Below, one piece after another: positions 1-8,212 of a stretch of 64,000 nt of DNA (position 1 is the first letter of the stretch; every line of letters begins with the position of its first letter). Origin of the DNA: Bhargavaea cecembensis (GTDB taxonomy: Bacteria > Bacillota > Bacilli > Bacillales_A > Planococcaceae). The stretch is from NCBI RefSeq assembly GCF_001619585.1, contig NZ_LQNT01000001.1:496001-560000 (forward strand). Reading direction: 5' to 3'. Under the pieces are notes generated by a model. That model saw nothing but the letters and a program-made list of their open reading frames with translations. It was not told where the DNA came from and did no database searches. Position numbers and translations under genes: made by a program.

Positions 1-623
1 TCGGCGGCATCGTGACGGCGGCCCCGTTCCAGGCAAAGCTTAGAACGGTGGTCCGCGGAAAGACCGCGCATGCAGGCGTCGCTCCGGAAAAGGGCGTGTC
101 CGCAATCACGATCGCGGCAAAATCCATTGCGAACATGTCACTCGGACGGATTGATTCCGAGACGACTGCGAACATCGGCCGCTTCGAGGGAGGACAGGCC
201 ACAAACATCGTCTGTGATGAAGTGCACATCCTGTCTGAGGCCCGTTCCATCAATAAAGACAAGCTCGATGAGCAGACCGCCCACATGGTCCGCACGTTCG
301 AACGCCAGGCAAGCCTGATGGGCGGCTCCGCCGAGACGGATGTCCAGCTGATGTACCCTGGATTCTCAATGGGCGAGGAGGACCGGGTTGTAAGGACCGC
401 GACGGAGGCAATTCGGCGAATCGGCCGTGAGCCTAACCTCATGACAAGCGGCGGAGGCAGCGACGGCAACATCTTCAACGGCTTCGGTGTCCCGACGGTC
501 ACGCTTTCCGTCGGATATGAAGAAATCCATACGACAAATGAGCGCATGCCGGTAGAAGAGCTTGAAAAGCTCGCAGACCTGCTGGTCGAAATCGTGAAAA
601 CGGCAGCAAAGCAAGAACATTGA
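1..623 (+). CDS. M20-family peptidase (PepT-like, YqjE type), 3' part
   Basis: The frame is open from base 3 and the start lies upstream of the window; about 206 residues are visible. They cover the dimerisation (lid) domain, including KTAHAGVAPEKGVSAI, and the second half of the catalytic domain with the glycine-rich SGGGSDGN stretch and a late HTTNE motif typical of dizinc M20 aminopeptidases and tripeptidases. The family removes N-terminal residues from small peptides in the cytosol. Position just upstream of dinB and rnz matches B. subtilis yqjE, hence the preferred assignment; substrate is not readable from sequence. Confidence 0.85.
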   Translation, partial: GGIVTAAPFQAKLRTVVRGKTAHAGVAPEKGVSAITIAAKSIANMSLGRIDSETTANIGRFEGGQATNIVCDEVHILSEARSINKDKLDEQTAHMVRTFERQASLMGGSAETDVQLMYPGFSMGEEDRVVRTATEAIRRIGREPNLMTSGGGSDGNIFNGFGVPTVTLSVGYEEIHTTNERMPVEELEKLADLLVEIVKTAAKQEH

Positions 624-713
624 TGGGAAGGGGACTGGGCCGTCATAGTCTGTAAAAAACCTCTCAAAATTTGATCGTGCGAATAATTTAGCATAAAAAA
701 ATTAAAGAACGCT

Positions 714-824
714 GTTGATTTCCGTTACGGGCGGACGCTTTCCGCGGGGAAGGCATCGAGCCCCTTGCAGGCTCTCTCCGCGCTTCCTTCTCCGCAGGAG
801 TCGCCACCCTTCACTCCAATCAAC
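714..824 (+). repeat. Dispersed MITE/REP-like element, copy 1
   Basis: A 111-bp GC-rich element bounded by perfect 7-bp terminal inverted repeats GTTGATT (714-720) and AATCAAC (818-824). It contains GCTTTCCGCGGGGA and CTCCGCAGGAGTCGCC and has no coding potential. A diverged copy in opposite orientation follows at 909-1030. Similar elements with GTTGATTTCCG and CGCAGGAGTCGCC words recur in Bacillales intergenic regions as far as I recall; I could not search for them here. Confidence 0.65.
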
Positions 825-908
825 AAATGCATCTATGGTCATTGCAAGAGAAAATTCCATTTATTGTTTTAAATTGTTTTAGCGGAATAGTTCGGGATTA
901 TATATGGC

Positions 909-1030
909 GGATTGAAGCGGAGGGCCCGAGACACCTGCGGGAAAAGCGTTAGCCGAAGACCCCGCAGAGCGCAGCTCGAGGAGGCTAAGGCAACGCCCGC
1001 GGTAAGCGAGGGCCCGCAGCGGAAATCCGG
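909..1030 (-). repeat. Dispersed MITE/REP-like element, copy 2 (inverted)
   Basis: The reverse complement aligns with 714-824 along most of its length: shared words include GATTTCCG, CTTTCCGCGGG (here CTTACCGCGGG) and CCGCAGG followed by GTC, and a CAATC end. Its terminal repeats are eroded. The two copies face each other across about 85 bp, so a read-through transcript from the upstream peptidase gene could fold into one long hairpin. Confidence 0.6.
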
Positions 1031-1124
1031 AGAATTTTTGGGGGGAAACTGCAGACGAACTAACACTCACTGTACAGTCATGACGGGCCCCCGTGCCCGT
1101 CTTTTTCCTTTTTCGTCCGGCCGT

Positions 1125-1133
1125 TGATATAAT
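1125..1133 (+). promoter_or_regulatory. Extended -10 promoter of dinB-rnz
   Basis: TG-A-TATAAT, an extended -10 box, with only a weak -35 upstream. A transcript would start near 1140, which rules out the ATG codons at 1093 and 1132 and supports a start at 1159 or 1165 for dinB. Confidence 0.55.
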
Positions 1134-1164
1134 GGAGACAGTATTTCACACCGGAGCGATGAAC

Positions 1165-2376
1165 ATGATTGAAAGCAGGCCGAAAAAAGGCAGGATTATC
1201 TTCCATATTGACATGAACAGTTTCTTCGCATCCGTCGAGCAGGCGCATGATCCTTCCCTGAAGGGGAAGCCGGTTGCGGTTGCCGGGAATCCGAAAGAGC
1301 GGAAAGGAATCGTAGTCACCTGTTCATATGAAGCAAGGGCCCACGGGGTCTACACCACGATGCCGGTCTGGGAGGCCCGCCGGAAATGTCCGGAACTGAT
1401 CGTGATCCCGCCTGACCATAATCGTTACCGGGACGCATCGGATGCGATGTTCAGCCTGCTCCGGACCTATACGGAACTGGTCGAGCCGGTGTCGATCGAT
1501 GAGGGTTATCTGGACGTGTCGGATGTGGAATGGCCGGGGACCGCCGTCGAATTGGCGGAAGAGATGCAGCGCAGGATTCTGACGGAACTGGATCTGCCCT
1601 GTTCAATCGGGATTGCACCGAATAAGTTCCTGGCCAAGACGGCATCCGACATGAAAAAACCGATGGGGATTACAATCCTGAGAAAACGTGATGTGCCGGC
1701 CGTACTCTGGCCGCTTCCGGTCATCGAGATGCACGGCATCGGCAAAAGCACGGAAGAAAAACTGCGGTCACTAAAGATTGAAACGATCGGCGATCTTGCC
1801 GCGGCGGAAGAAGGCTTTCTGAAAGAGCATCTCGGAAAGAGGGGCATCCATCTAAAACGGAGGGCGAACGGAACCGACTCAAGGGCGGTCGACCCGGAAT
1901 CTGTCCACGAACGAAAAAGCGTCGGCGGGTCCGTGACGCTCCCCGTTGACGAAACTGATCCTGCCGAGCTCAAGAAAACACTGCGCAGACTTGCCGAAAA
2001 AGTGGCCGGCCGGCTGGATCGCAGAGAGCTTGCGGGTGACCTGGTGACGATCCAGATCCGGGATGCGGATTGGGTGAACCACTCGAGAAGCCGGACGCTC
2101 ACCAATGCCATCTTTACAGCCGACGCCATCTACCGGGAAGCGGAACTGCTGTTTGACCGGCATTACGGCGGACAGCCGGTGCGCCTTCTGGGGGTCACCA
2201 TCGGCCGGGTCATCGACCGCTCCGAGACGACAGAGCAGCTTTCAATTTTCAACTACGAAAAACACGCAAAAGAAGAGCCGGTACTGAAAATGATCGGCGA
2301 GCTGGAAGAGAAGTTCGGAAAAGGCACCGTCACAAGAGGCATTTCCGGACCGAAATCCGGCGGAAGGCAGGGTTGA
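1165..2376 (+). CDS. dinB: DNA polymerase IV (Y-family, DinB/PolY1)
   Basis: Error-prone translesion polymerase acting at stalled forks. The 403-residue protein has the Y-family metal ligands: Asp16 in HIDMNSFFASVEQ and Asp112-Glu113 in SIDEGYLD; the little-finger domain follows, and QLSIF near the C-terminus is a beta-clamp binding motif. I chose ATG 1165 because GGAG at 1153-1156 is 8 nt upstream; ATG 1159 is an alternative. The in-frame codons further upstream lie before or inside the promoter. It is followed one base after its stop by rnz, so the two are cotranscribed. No clear LexA box is seen in front of it. The locus is equivalent to B. subtilis yqjH. Confidence 0.93.
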   Translation: MIESRPKKGRIIFHIDMNSFFASVEQAHDPSLKGKPVAVAGNPKERKGIVVTCSYEARAHGVYTTMPVWEARRKCPELIVIPPDHNRYRDASDAMFSLLRTYTELVEPVSIDEGYLDVSDVEWPGTAVELAEEMQRRILTELDLPCSIGIAPNKFLAKTASDMKKPMGITILRKRDVPAVLWPLPVIEMHGIGKSTEEKLRSLKIETIGDLAAAEEGFLKEHLGKRGIHLKRRANGTDSRAVDPESVHERKSVGGSVTLPVDETDPAELKKTLRRLAEKVAGRLDRRELAGDLVTIQIRDADWVNHSRSRTLTNAIFTADAIYREAELLFDRHYGGQPVRLLGVTIGRVIDRSETTEQLSIFNYEKHAKEEPVLKMIGELEEKFGKGTVTRGISGPKSGGRQG

Positions 2377-2377
2377 T

Positions 2378-3319
2378 ATGCAAATACAATTTCTGGGGAC
2401 AGGCGCCGGCATGCCGTCCAAACAGCGAAACACGAGCGCCCTCGCGCTGAAGCTTCTGGAGGAGCGGGGCAGCTTCTGGCTGTTCGACTGCGGCGAGGCC
2501 ACACAGCACCGGATGCTTCATACGACATTGAAACCGCGGAAACTCGAGAAGATCTTTATCACGCATCTTCACGGGGACCATATCTTCGGGCTTCCCGGCA
2601 TGCTCGGTTCCAGGGGGTTTCTCGGAGGATCGGGCCGGCTGGACCTGTACGGGCCGAAAGGACTCCGCGAGTGGATCGAGGTGACCCTCCGGATCAGCCG
2701 GACCCATCTGAACTATGAGCTGGCCGTTCATGAAGTGGATGAAGGAACGGTTTTTGAAGACGAGTCATTCTTCGTCCGTGCGCTTCCGCTTGATCACGTG
2801 GTGCCATGCTACGGATATCGCGTCGAGCAAAAGCCGCTGCCGGGAAAACTACTCATCGAACGCGCGAAAGAAGCCGGCGTTCCGAAGGGTCCGCTGCTGC
2901 GCGAGCTGAAAGAAGGCAGGGATGTGACTCTTGAAGATGGAACCCATATCAGAAGCCGGGACGTCACCGGTCCGCCGCAGCCCGGATTTACTGTCGCCAT
3001 CCTGGGCGACACCCGGTTTACGGCCAATGCGGTGGAACTGGCCAAGGATGCGGATATCGTGATTCACGAAGCGACGTTCGACCGGGAGTCTGCCCACCTG
3101 GCGGGGCCGTACGGACATTCCACGATCCTGGATGCAGCCAGAACTGCACGGGAGGCAGGGGCCCGGTCCCTGATCGCCAACCATATCAGTGCCCGATTCC
3201 TGCCGGAGGACGCGGAACACCTGGCGGCTGAAGCGGCAGATGTTTTTCCGCACACAGAAATCGCGGAGGATTTTGCGGAATATGATTGGAAAAACGGGAT
3301 GCTGGGCCGGATCCAGTAG
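2378..3319 (+). CDS. rnz: Ribonuclease Z
   Basis: Metallo-beta-lactamase-fold endonuclease that cuts the 3' trailer from tRNA precursors lacking an encoded CCA. Length 313 residues, close to the B. subtilis enzyme. The zinc motif HxHxDH is at residues 63-68 (THLHGDHIFGLPG); downstream are the PGKL-containing flexible arm that grips tRNA, an HEATFD segment and NHISAR. It starts one base after dinB and ends before a terminator at 3331-3367. A dinB-rnz pairing is the same as yqjH/yqjK in B. subtilis. Confidence 0.95.
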   Translation: MQIQFLGTGAGMPSKQRNTSALALKLLEERGSFWLFDCGEATQHRMLHTTLKPRKLEKIFITHLHGDHIFGLPGMLGSRGFLGGSGRLDLYGPKGLREWIEVTLRISRTHLNYELAVHEVDEGTVFEDESFFVRALPLDHVVPCYGYRVEQKPLPGKLLIERAKEAGVPKGPLLRELKEGRDVTLEDGTHIRSRDVTGPPQPGFTVAILGDTRFTANAVELAKDADIVIHEATFDRESAHLAGPYGHSTILDAARTAREAGARSLIANHISARFLPEDAEHLAAEAADVFPHTEIAEDFAEYDWKNGMLGRIQ

Positions 3320-3330
3320 CCAAATAAAAA

Positions 3331-3367
3331 CGCGGGCAGTGAGGGAAGACCTCCTGCCCGCGCTTTA
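3331..3367 (+). terminator. Terminator of dinB-rnz
   Basis: Perfect 9-bp stem CGCGGGCAG (3331-3339) with CTGCCCGCG (3354-3362), followed by a short T-rich run. A second weaker hairpin (CGCCCA/TGGGCG) lies at about 3383-3411. Confidence 0.7.
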
Positions 3368-3539
3368 TTATTACTAAAAAAGCGCCCAAATCCGATTGAA
3401 CGGAATGGGCGGTTTATGGTATGGTTGTATGGATGTCATAATATAAGTACAATTACAAACACTTATCCTATCTTAATTGTACCTCGGCGTCAGTCAACAA
3501 GTCAAGCCTTTTACACCACTTTTTTCAGGGAGGTTTTCC

Positions 3540-5876
3540 ATGAACCCCGAACTCAGGCGCGAACAGGAACGTGTAGACCTTGTAATGGGCGTCATTGCCG
3601 AAGAGATCGGCAGGCTGAAAGCGGAAACGGCCAGGCGTAAAGATGAAGTGATCCAGATCCGGAGACACTTCTGGGATGAAGTGAAGGTGAATACCGACAC
3701 TTTCGATGATTATCTGGAGACGATTATCGGTCTTCGCCAGGAAGCCCAGGCGCTATCCGTCAGCCAGGGCTCCCACCGGCATGCTTCCCGGCGTTTGTCG
3801 ACGCTGCAAAGAATGGAGGAGTCTCCCTATTTTGGACGAATTGACTTTACCGAGAGCGGCGAATCTGCGCCGGAACCTTTCTATATCGGTATTTCCTCTC
3901 TAACCGACACCACCGCGGAGGAATTCCTGGTCTATGACTGGAGGGCACCTGTCTCGAGCGTCTACTATGACTGCCAGCCAGGCCCGGCAGAATACTCGAC
4001 TCCGGGCGGTCCCGTAAGCGGCACGCTGGACGGCAAGTGGCAGTATCTCATCCGGAAAGGCGCCCTTCAATCCATGTTTGATACAAGCCTCACCATCGGG
4101 GACGAAGTGCTGCAGGAAGTGCTCGGCAAACGTTCCGAAAAACAGATGCACAACATTGTCGCAACCATTCAGCAGGACCAGAACCGGATCATCCGGCATG
4201 ACCGGGGAAGACTGCTGATCGTCCATGGCGCAGCCGGAAGCGGAAAGACGTCGGCTGCCCTGCAGAGGATCGCTTATCTGCTTTATAAATACAGGGATCG
4301 CCTGAATGCGGATCAGATCATTCTGTTCTCCCCGAACACTATGTTCAGCAGTTACGTGTCCAACGTTCTGCCGGAGCTTGGTGAAGAGAATATGCAGCAG
4401 GTCACTTTCCAGGAATACCTGGTACACCGGCTGGGCCATGAGTTCGAGGTTGAAACATCCTACGGCCAATTAGAGTCTGTTCTGACAGCGGGTGATGACG
4501 GCACCCGCAGGCAGAGAGTGGAAGGCATCCGTTTCAAGTCTTCCGTCCGTTTTATCGAGGCAATCAAAGCCTACAGCAAGTCACTCGAGTCTTCGGGAAT
4601 GCGGTTCACGGACATGACATTCAGAGGCAAGCCAATCATTTCGGCGGCTCAGATGGCCGAACAGTTCTACACACTGGACCCGGCCCTCCGCCTGCCAAGC
4701 CGGCTAGAAAAACTGAAAGACTGGCTTTTGAATGAAATGAGGGCTTTTCAGAAAAGCGAGTGGGAGAAGCCGTGGGTACAGGAGGAAATCGAGCTTCTCA
4801 GTGAAGATGCCTATCACAAGGCTCACCGCTATCTCGCGGAAAAACGCGGCTTTTCCAGGGAAGCAGTGGCTGACTATGAAATGGAGCCGCAGGCGCTTGC
4901 CCGTCTGGTGATCCATCAGAAACTAAAGCCGCTGCGCAGAAAAGTCCGGGCCTACCAGTTCGTCGATTTCGGAGCGATGTATGGACAACTGTTTGCTGAT
5001 CCCGCATCTATCGGGAAACTGGTAGAAGGGGAGACGCCGGCGGAGTGGGAGGCCATCTGCCGGATGACCGCGGAAACGCTGGGGAATGGCCGTCTCTGCC
5101 ATGAGGATGCCACCCCGTTCCTGTTTTTGAAGGAACTGCTCTTGGGCTTTCAGTCAAACAACTCAATCAGGCATATCGTGATTGATGAAGCGCAGGACTA
5201 TTCTCCGTTCCAGTTTGAATTTCTGAAGCATCTGTTTCCTGTTGCGAAGATGACGGTACTGGGGGACTTTAATCAGGCGATTTATGCCCATGGGGACGGC
5301 CGGACGGACTTCAGCGCGCTGGCAGAACTATACGGACCCGATCAGACGGAACTGGTCAATCTGACACGGAGCTACCGGTCCACCAGGCCCATCATTGAAT
5401 TCACACGGAAACTGATTCCACAGGGTGAAACGATCATTCCTTTTGACCGTGATGGAGAACGGCCATCCTTTGAACAGGTCGCAGATTTCAAAGATCTTCA
5501 CAGCCGCATTTCCCTTAAAATCAATGAGTTGCGGAGTCAGGGGCATCAGAGTATCGCAGTTATCTGCCAATCTGCTGAAGAGGGACTGCGTGCTTATGAA
5601 TCCCTTTCCGAAATAGACGGTCTTAAATTCATCAAGAGCGGAACAGCGGAATACGAGCAGGGAGCGGTCGTCATCCCGTCGTATTTGTCCAAAGGAATCG
5701 AATTTGATGCAGTGATCATCTATAATGCGTCACGGCAAGTCTATGGCGACGAAAGCGTGAGAAGGCTATTCTACACTGCGTGCACAAGGGCGATGCATGT
5801 CCTGCAGCTGTACAGCGTAGGGGAGCCGAGCCCGTTCCTCAGAAATGCAGCGGGGGAAGGCGTCCTGCAGGTCTGA
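3540..5876 (+). CDS. helD: HelD, RNA-polymerase-associated UvrD-like ATPase
   Basis: HelD is a superfamily 1 motor that binds RNA polymerase and releases it from nucleic acid, recycling stalled complexes. The product is 778 residues, the length of the Bacillus protein. The N-terminal 180 residues are a charged coiled coil (the secondary channel arm). Walker A is HGAAGSGKT with Lys236, and the Walker B/motif II is VIDEAQDY at 547-554; VVIPSYLSKGIEFDAV and CTRA near the end are SF1 motifs. ATG 3540 is preceded by AGGGAGGT, so the upstream in-frame extension to 3477 is rejected. It is monocistronic, with a bidirectional terminator after it. Confidence 0.9.
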   Translation: MNPELRREQERVDLVMGVIAEEIGRLKAETARRKDEVIQIRRHFWDEVKVNTDTFDDYLETIIGLRQEAQALSVSQGSHRHASRRLSTLQRMEESPYFGRIDFTESGESAPEPFYIGISSLTDTTAEEFLVYDWRAPVSSVYYDCQPGPAEYSTPGGPVSGTLDGKWQYLIRKGALQSMFDTSLTIGDEVLQEVLGKRSEKQMHNIVATIQQDQNRIIRHDRGRLLIVHGAAGSGKTSAALQRIAYLLYKYRDRLNADQIILFSPNTMFSSYVSNVLPELGEENMQQVTFQEYLVHRLGHEFEVETSYGQLESVLTAGDDGTRRQRVEGIRFKSSVRFIEAIKAYSKSLESSGMRFTDMTFRGKPIISAAQMAEQFYTLDPALRLPSRLEKLKDWLLNEMRAFQKSEWEKPWVQEEIELLSEDAYHKAHRYLAEKRGFSREAVADYEMEPQALARLVIHQKLKPLRRKVRAYQFVDFGAMYGQLFADPASIGKLVEGETPAEWEAICRMTAETLGNGRLCHEDATPFLFLKELLLGFQSNNSIRHIVIDEAQDYSPFQFEFLKHLFPVAKMTVLGDFNQAIYAHGDGRTDFSALAELYGPDQTELVNLTRSYRSTRPIIEFTRKLIPQGETIIPFDRDGERPSFEQVADFKDLHSRISLKINELRSQGHQSIAVICQSAEEGLRAYESLSEIDGLKFIKSGTAEYEQGAVVIPSYLSKGIEFDAVIIYNASRQVYGDESVRRLFYTACTRAMHVLQLYSVGEPSPFLRNAAGEGVLQV

Positions 5877-5895
5877 CTGCGGACCGGACATGAAC

Positions 5896-5934
5896 AAAAA
5901 ACGTGATCCCGGCTGTTTGCGGGATCACGTTTTT
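5896..5934. terminator. Bidirectional terminator helD / namA
   Basis: Perfect 11-bp stem ACGTGATCCCG (5901-5911) and CGGGATCACGT (5920-5930), A-run before and T-run after, so it works for both convergent genes. Confidence 0.9.
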
Positions 5935-5944
5935 AATTGGTTCT

Positions 5945-6961
5945 TCAGTTCCAGCCGCGCTCATACTGGACCGGTGCCTGGATGTCCGCGCCGAGTTCCT
6001 TCGCGGCGCGCCTTGGCCAGTACGGATCGCGCAGCAGTTCCCGTCCGAGAAGGACAAGGTCCGCGCGTCCGTTTTGGACGATCTCTTCCGCATGAGCCGG
6101 TTCCTCGATCAGTCCGACCGCCCCCGTCAAGATATCTGCACCGTTCCGGACCGTCTCGGAAAACGGGACCTGATAGCCGGGGTAGGGGCTGATTCTCGCC
6201 GGGACGACGGCGCCTGAGCTCACATCGATGAGGTCGACCCCCTGATCTTTCATCCATCCGGCCATCTGAACATAGTCCTCCGGCGTCATGCCGCCGTCGG
6301 TGTAGTCGCTGGCGGAAATCCGGACGAAGAGGGGACCGTCCCACACTTCCCGTACCGCATCGATCGTTTCCCGGACGATGCGGTAGCGATTTTCTGCGCT
6401 TCCGCCGTAGCTGTCCGTCCGCCTGTTCGAAAGCGGGGAAAGGAACTCGTTCAGCAGATAGCCGTGCGCCCCGTGCAGCTCGATCACATCAAAGCCTGCT
6501 TCCTTGGCACGTACTGCTGCGTCGCGAAATGCGGTGACAGTGTGTTGGATATCATCTTCCGTCATTTCCTTTGGCGTCTTGTAGCGGTCGCTGAAGGCGA
6601 TGGCGGAAGGGGCAAAAATATCCCCGTCCGTCTCCGATTTCCGGCCCGCATGAGCAAGCTGGATGCCCGCTGCAGCCCCGTGCTGTCTGATCAGACTTGT
6701 CAGGTGCTTCAGCCCTTCCACATGGCCGTCCTCCCAGATGCCGAGGTCTTCGTTCGAGATCCGGCCTTCGGGCTGGACCGCAGTCGCCTCGACGATGAGG
6801 AGTCCAGCTCCTCCGACGGCGCGCGACGGATAGTGGACAAGATGCCAGTCCTGGACCTTTCCGTCCTGTTCCGGACAGGAATACATGCACATCGGCGACA
6901 TGACGATCCGGTTGCGGAGGGTCACGCCCCTGATTTCAATCGGTTCAAATAGCTTTGCCAT
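5945..6961 (-). CDS. namA: NADPH dehydrogenase NamA (old yellow enzyme, YqjM)
   Basis: FMN-dependent ene-reductase of the old yellow enzyme family. With ATG at 6961 the protein has 338 residues, identical in length to B. subtilis YqjM; the longer frame to 7003 has no good ribosome site, whereas AGGGTGA stands just before 6961. Family motifs seen: PMCMYSC near the N-terminus (active-site Cys of the YqjM class), [10 protein letters not shown] with the substrate-binding His, [14 protein letters not shown], and [13 protein letters not shown] near the C-terminus. It lies downstream of proI on the same strand, with a 51-bp gap, and may be partly cotranscribed. Confidence 0.93.
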   Translation of the reverse strand: MAKLFEPIEIRGVTLRNRIVMSPMCMYSCPEQDGKVQDWHLVHYPSRAVGGAGLLIVEATAVQPEGRISNEDLGIWEDGHVEGLKHLTSLIRQHGAAAGIQLAHAGRKSETDGDIFAPSAIAFSDRYKTPKEMTEDDIQHTVTAFRDAAVRAKEAGFDVIELHGAHGYLLNEFLSPLSNRRTDSYGGSAENRYRIVRETIDAVREVWDGPLFVRISASDYTDGGMTPEDYVQMAGWMKDQGVDLIDVSSGAVVPARISPYPGYQVPFSETVRNGADILTGAVGLIEEPAHAEEIVQNGRADLVLLGRELLRDPYWPRRAAKELGADIQAPVQYERGWN

Positions 6962-7012
6962 CCAATCACCCTTTTCCGATAGAATTCCTTTCCATTCTAT
7001 CAATCGGGCCGT

Positions 7013-7822
7013 TCACTGTCCGGATGCAAGCTCGCGGGAGCGGTTTTCAGCTGCCTGGATGCAGGAAGCCACGGCATGGCGGAATCCCGCATCGTCGAGT
7101 GCACGGATGCCTGCTGCCGTCGTGCCCCCCGGACTGGTCACATGTTCCCTGAGCTCCGCAGGCTCGGCCGTCCGCCGCTTCAGCATCGCTGCAGCCCCCT
7201 CGAGTACCTGTATGATCAGTTCCCGTGCATCTGTCCCGCAAAGTCCCGAAGTGGTGGCTGCTTCCTCAAGTGCCTCCGCAAAATAATAGACGTAGGCCGG
7301 GCCGCTTCCTGCCAATGCCGTGATCAGGTGCAGCTCATCCTCCTCGACCTCTTTGACGAGACCGATCGAGCCAAGAAGGGAGAGGATATCCCGCCGGACC
7401 GGATCGCTGACAGATTCATTCACCGCGAGCCCTGTTGCGGCAAGGCCGATTGTGGCGGATGTGTTCGGCATAGAACGGGCGACAGGACGGCTGCCGAGTT
7501 TTTCTTCGAACATGCTGATCGGGATGCCGGCCATGACGGATAGGACGGCCGCGGACGGATGAAGGTGCTCTGCAATTGCCTCCATTGCCTGGCCGGCGTC
7601 TTTTGGCTTCGTTGCGAATACGGCAAGTTCGGCCTGGCCAATTTCCGGGTCGCCGATTTTGACAGGGGTGATTCCGTATTTGTCCTTCAGTTCCTCCAGG
7701 CGGGCATGGTCAGCCTTGTTCATGACAAAAACGGAGGCCGGCTCCACCGCGCCGTTCGCCGTGATTCCTGCGATTATAGCCTCCGCCATGGATCCGGCGC
7801 CGATAAATAGTACGTTTTTCAT
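7013..7822 (-). CDS. proI: Pyrroline-5-carboxylate reductase (ProI type)
   Basis: Last step of proline synthesis: NAD(P)H-dependent reduction of 1-pyrroline-5-carboxylate. 269 residues. The Rossmann motif GAGSMAEAI is at residues 7-15, and the P5CR signature is in the C-terminal helical domain (VTSPGGTTAAGIRALD). GGAGGAGA precedes the ATG. The gene is preceded by a T-box leader, which fits the B. subtilis arrangement where proI is induced by uncharged tRNA-Pro. Confidence 0.94.
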   Translation of the reverse strand: MKNVLFIGAGSMAEAIIAGITANGAVEPASVFVMNKADHARLEELKDKYGITPVKIGDPEIGQAELAVFATKPKDAGQAMEAIAEHLHPSAAVLSVMAGIPISMFEEKLGSRPVARSMPNTSATIGLAATGLAVNESVSDPVRRDILSLLGSIGLVKEVEEDELHLITALAGSGPAYVYYFAEALEEAATTSGLCGTDARELIIQVLEGAAAMLKRRTAEPAELREHVTSPGGTTAAGIRALDDAGFRHAVASCIQAAENRSRELASGQ

Positions 7823-7845
7823 TGTCGATCATCTCCTCCGGCAAA

Positions 7846-8108
7846 AAATAAAAATGCGCTTCCGTCCCTCCATGATGTCCATCATGAAAAGGACGAAAAC
7901 GCATCGGTTTCCGCGGTACCACCTTTTTTCGCCGGTCTTGCCGGCGCAGCTCTTCCCCTTTAACGCAGTGGGATACGGCCATGTTTCCATGGCGGCTCGG
8001 AAGCAGGTTCGGGGCGGGAGAGGGGATGCGGCTCTCAGCCGGTGACCGCATTTTCTGTGCGCCATCACCGCCCGTACTGGTCTTCGTCGGAGCATCCGTT
8101 CATTTGGT
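7846..8108 (-). promoter_or_regulatory. T-box riboswitch (tRNA-Pro sensing) of proI
   Basis: Leader RNA read on the minus strand. The conserved T-box word GGTGGTACCGCGG is at 7911-7923; the terminator follows, with 14-nt arms at 7891-7904 and 7854-7867 and a T-run at 7846-7853. In stem I the candidate specifier is CCU at 8005-8007 in the context GAACCUG, a proline codon that agrees with the downstream gene. When tRNA-Pro is uncharged, the T-box word pairs with its acceptor end and prevents the terminator. Confidence 0.9.
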
Positions 8109-8115
8109 TAGTGCG

Positions 8116-8145
8116 ATTATACGCACTGTAGCCATTCAAAGTCAA
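8116..8145 (-). promoter_or_regulatory. Promoter of the T-box-proI transcript
   Basis: On the minus strand TTGACT (8140-8145), 18-bp spacer, TATAAT (8116-8121), a near-consensus housekeeping promoter that places the transcript start close to 8108. Confidence 0.8.
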
Positions 8146-8148
8146 CAG

Positions 8149-8195
8149 GTGACGTAGGGGAGGTGCTTGTGTAAAATGGATGAATGACCATTCAT
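8149..8195 (+). promoter_or_regulatory. yqjP promoter with palindromic operator at the start site
   Basis: GTGACG (8149-8154), 17-bp spacer, TAAAAT (8172-8177). Immediately downstream, at the expected transcription start, is a perfect dyad ATGAATGACCATTCAT (8180-8195; 7-bp arms, 2-bp centre). Short gapped dyads of this kind are typical of TetR-family operators. No TetR gene is present nearby. The promoter is back to back with the proI promoter. Confidence 0.5.
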
Positions 8196-8212
8196 TTTCC
8201 GGAGGGGATCCG

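Noticed and set aside
1093-1164. Upstream start for dinB
   Set aside because: The extended -10 box at 1125-1133 lies inside this stretch, so codons before about 1140 would not be transcribed.
8180-8195. FadR box before yqjP
   Set aside because: The FadR dyad has a longer centre (TGAATGA-N4-TCATTCA). This dyad has a 2-bp centre, so only a general TetR-type operator is claimed.
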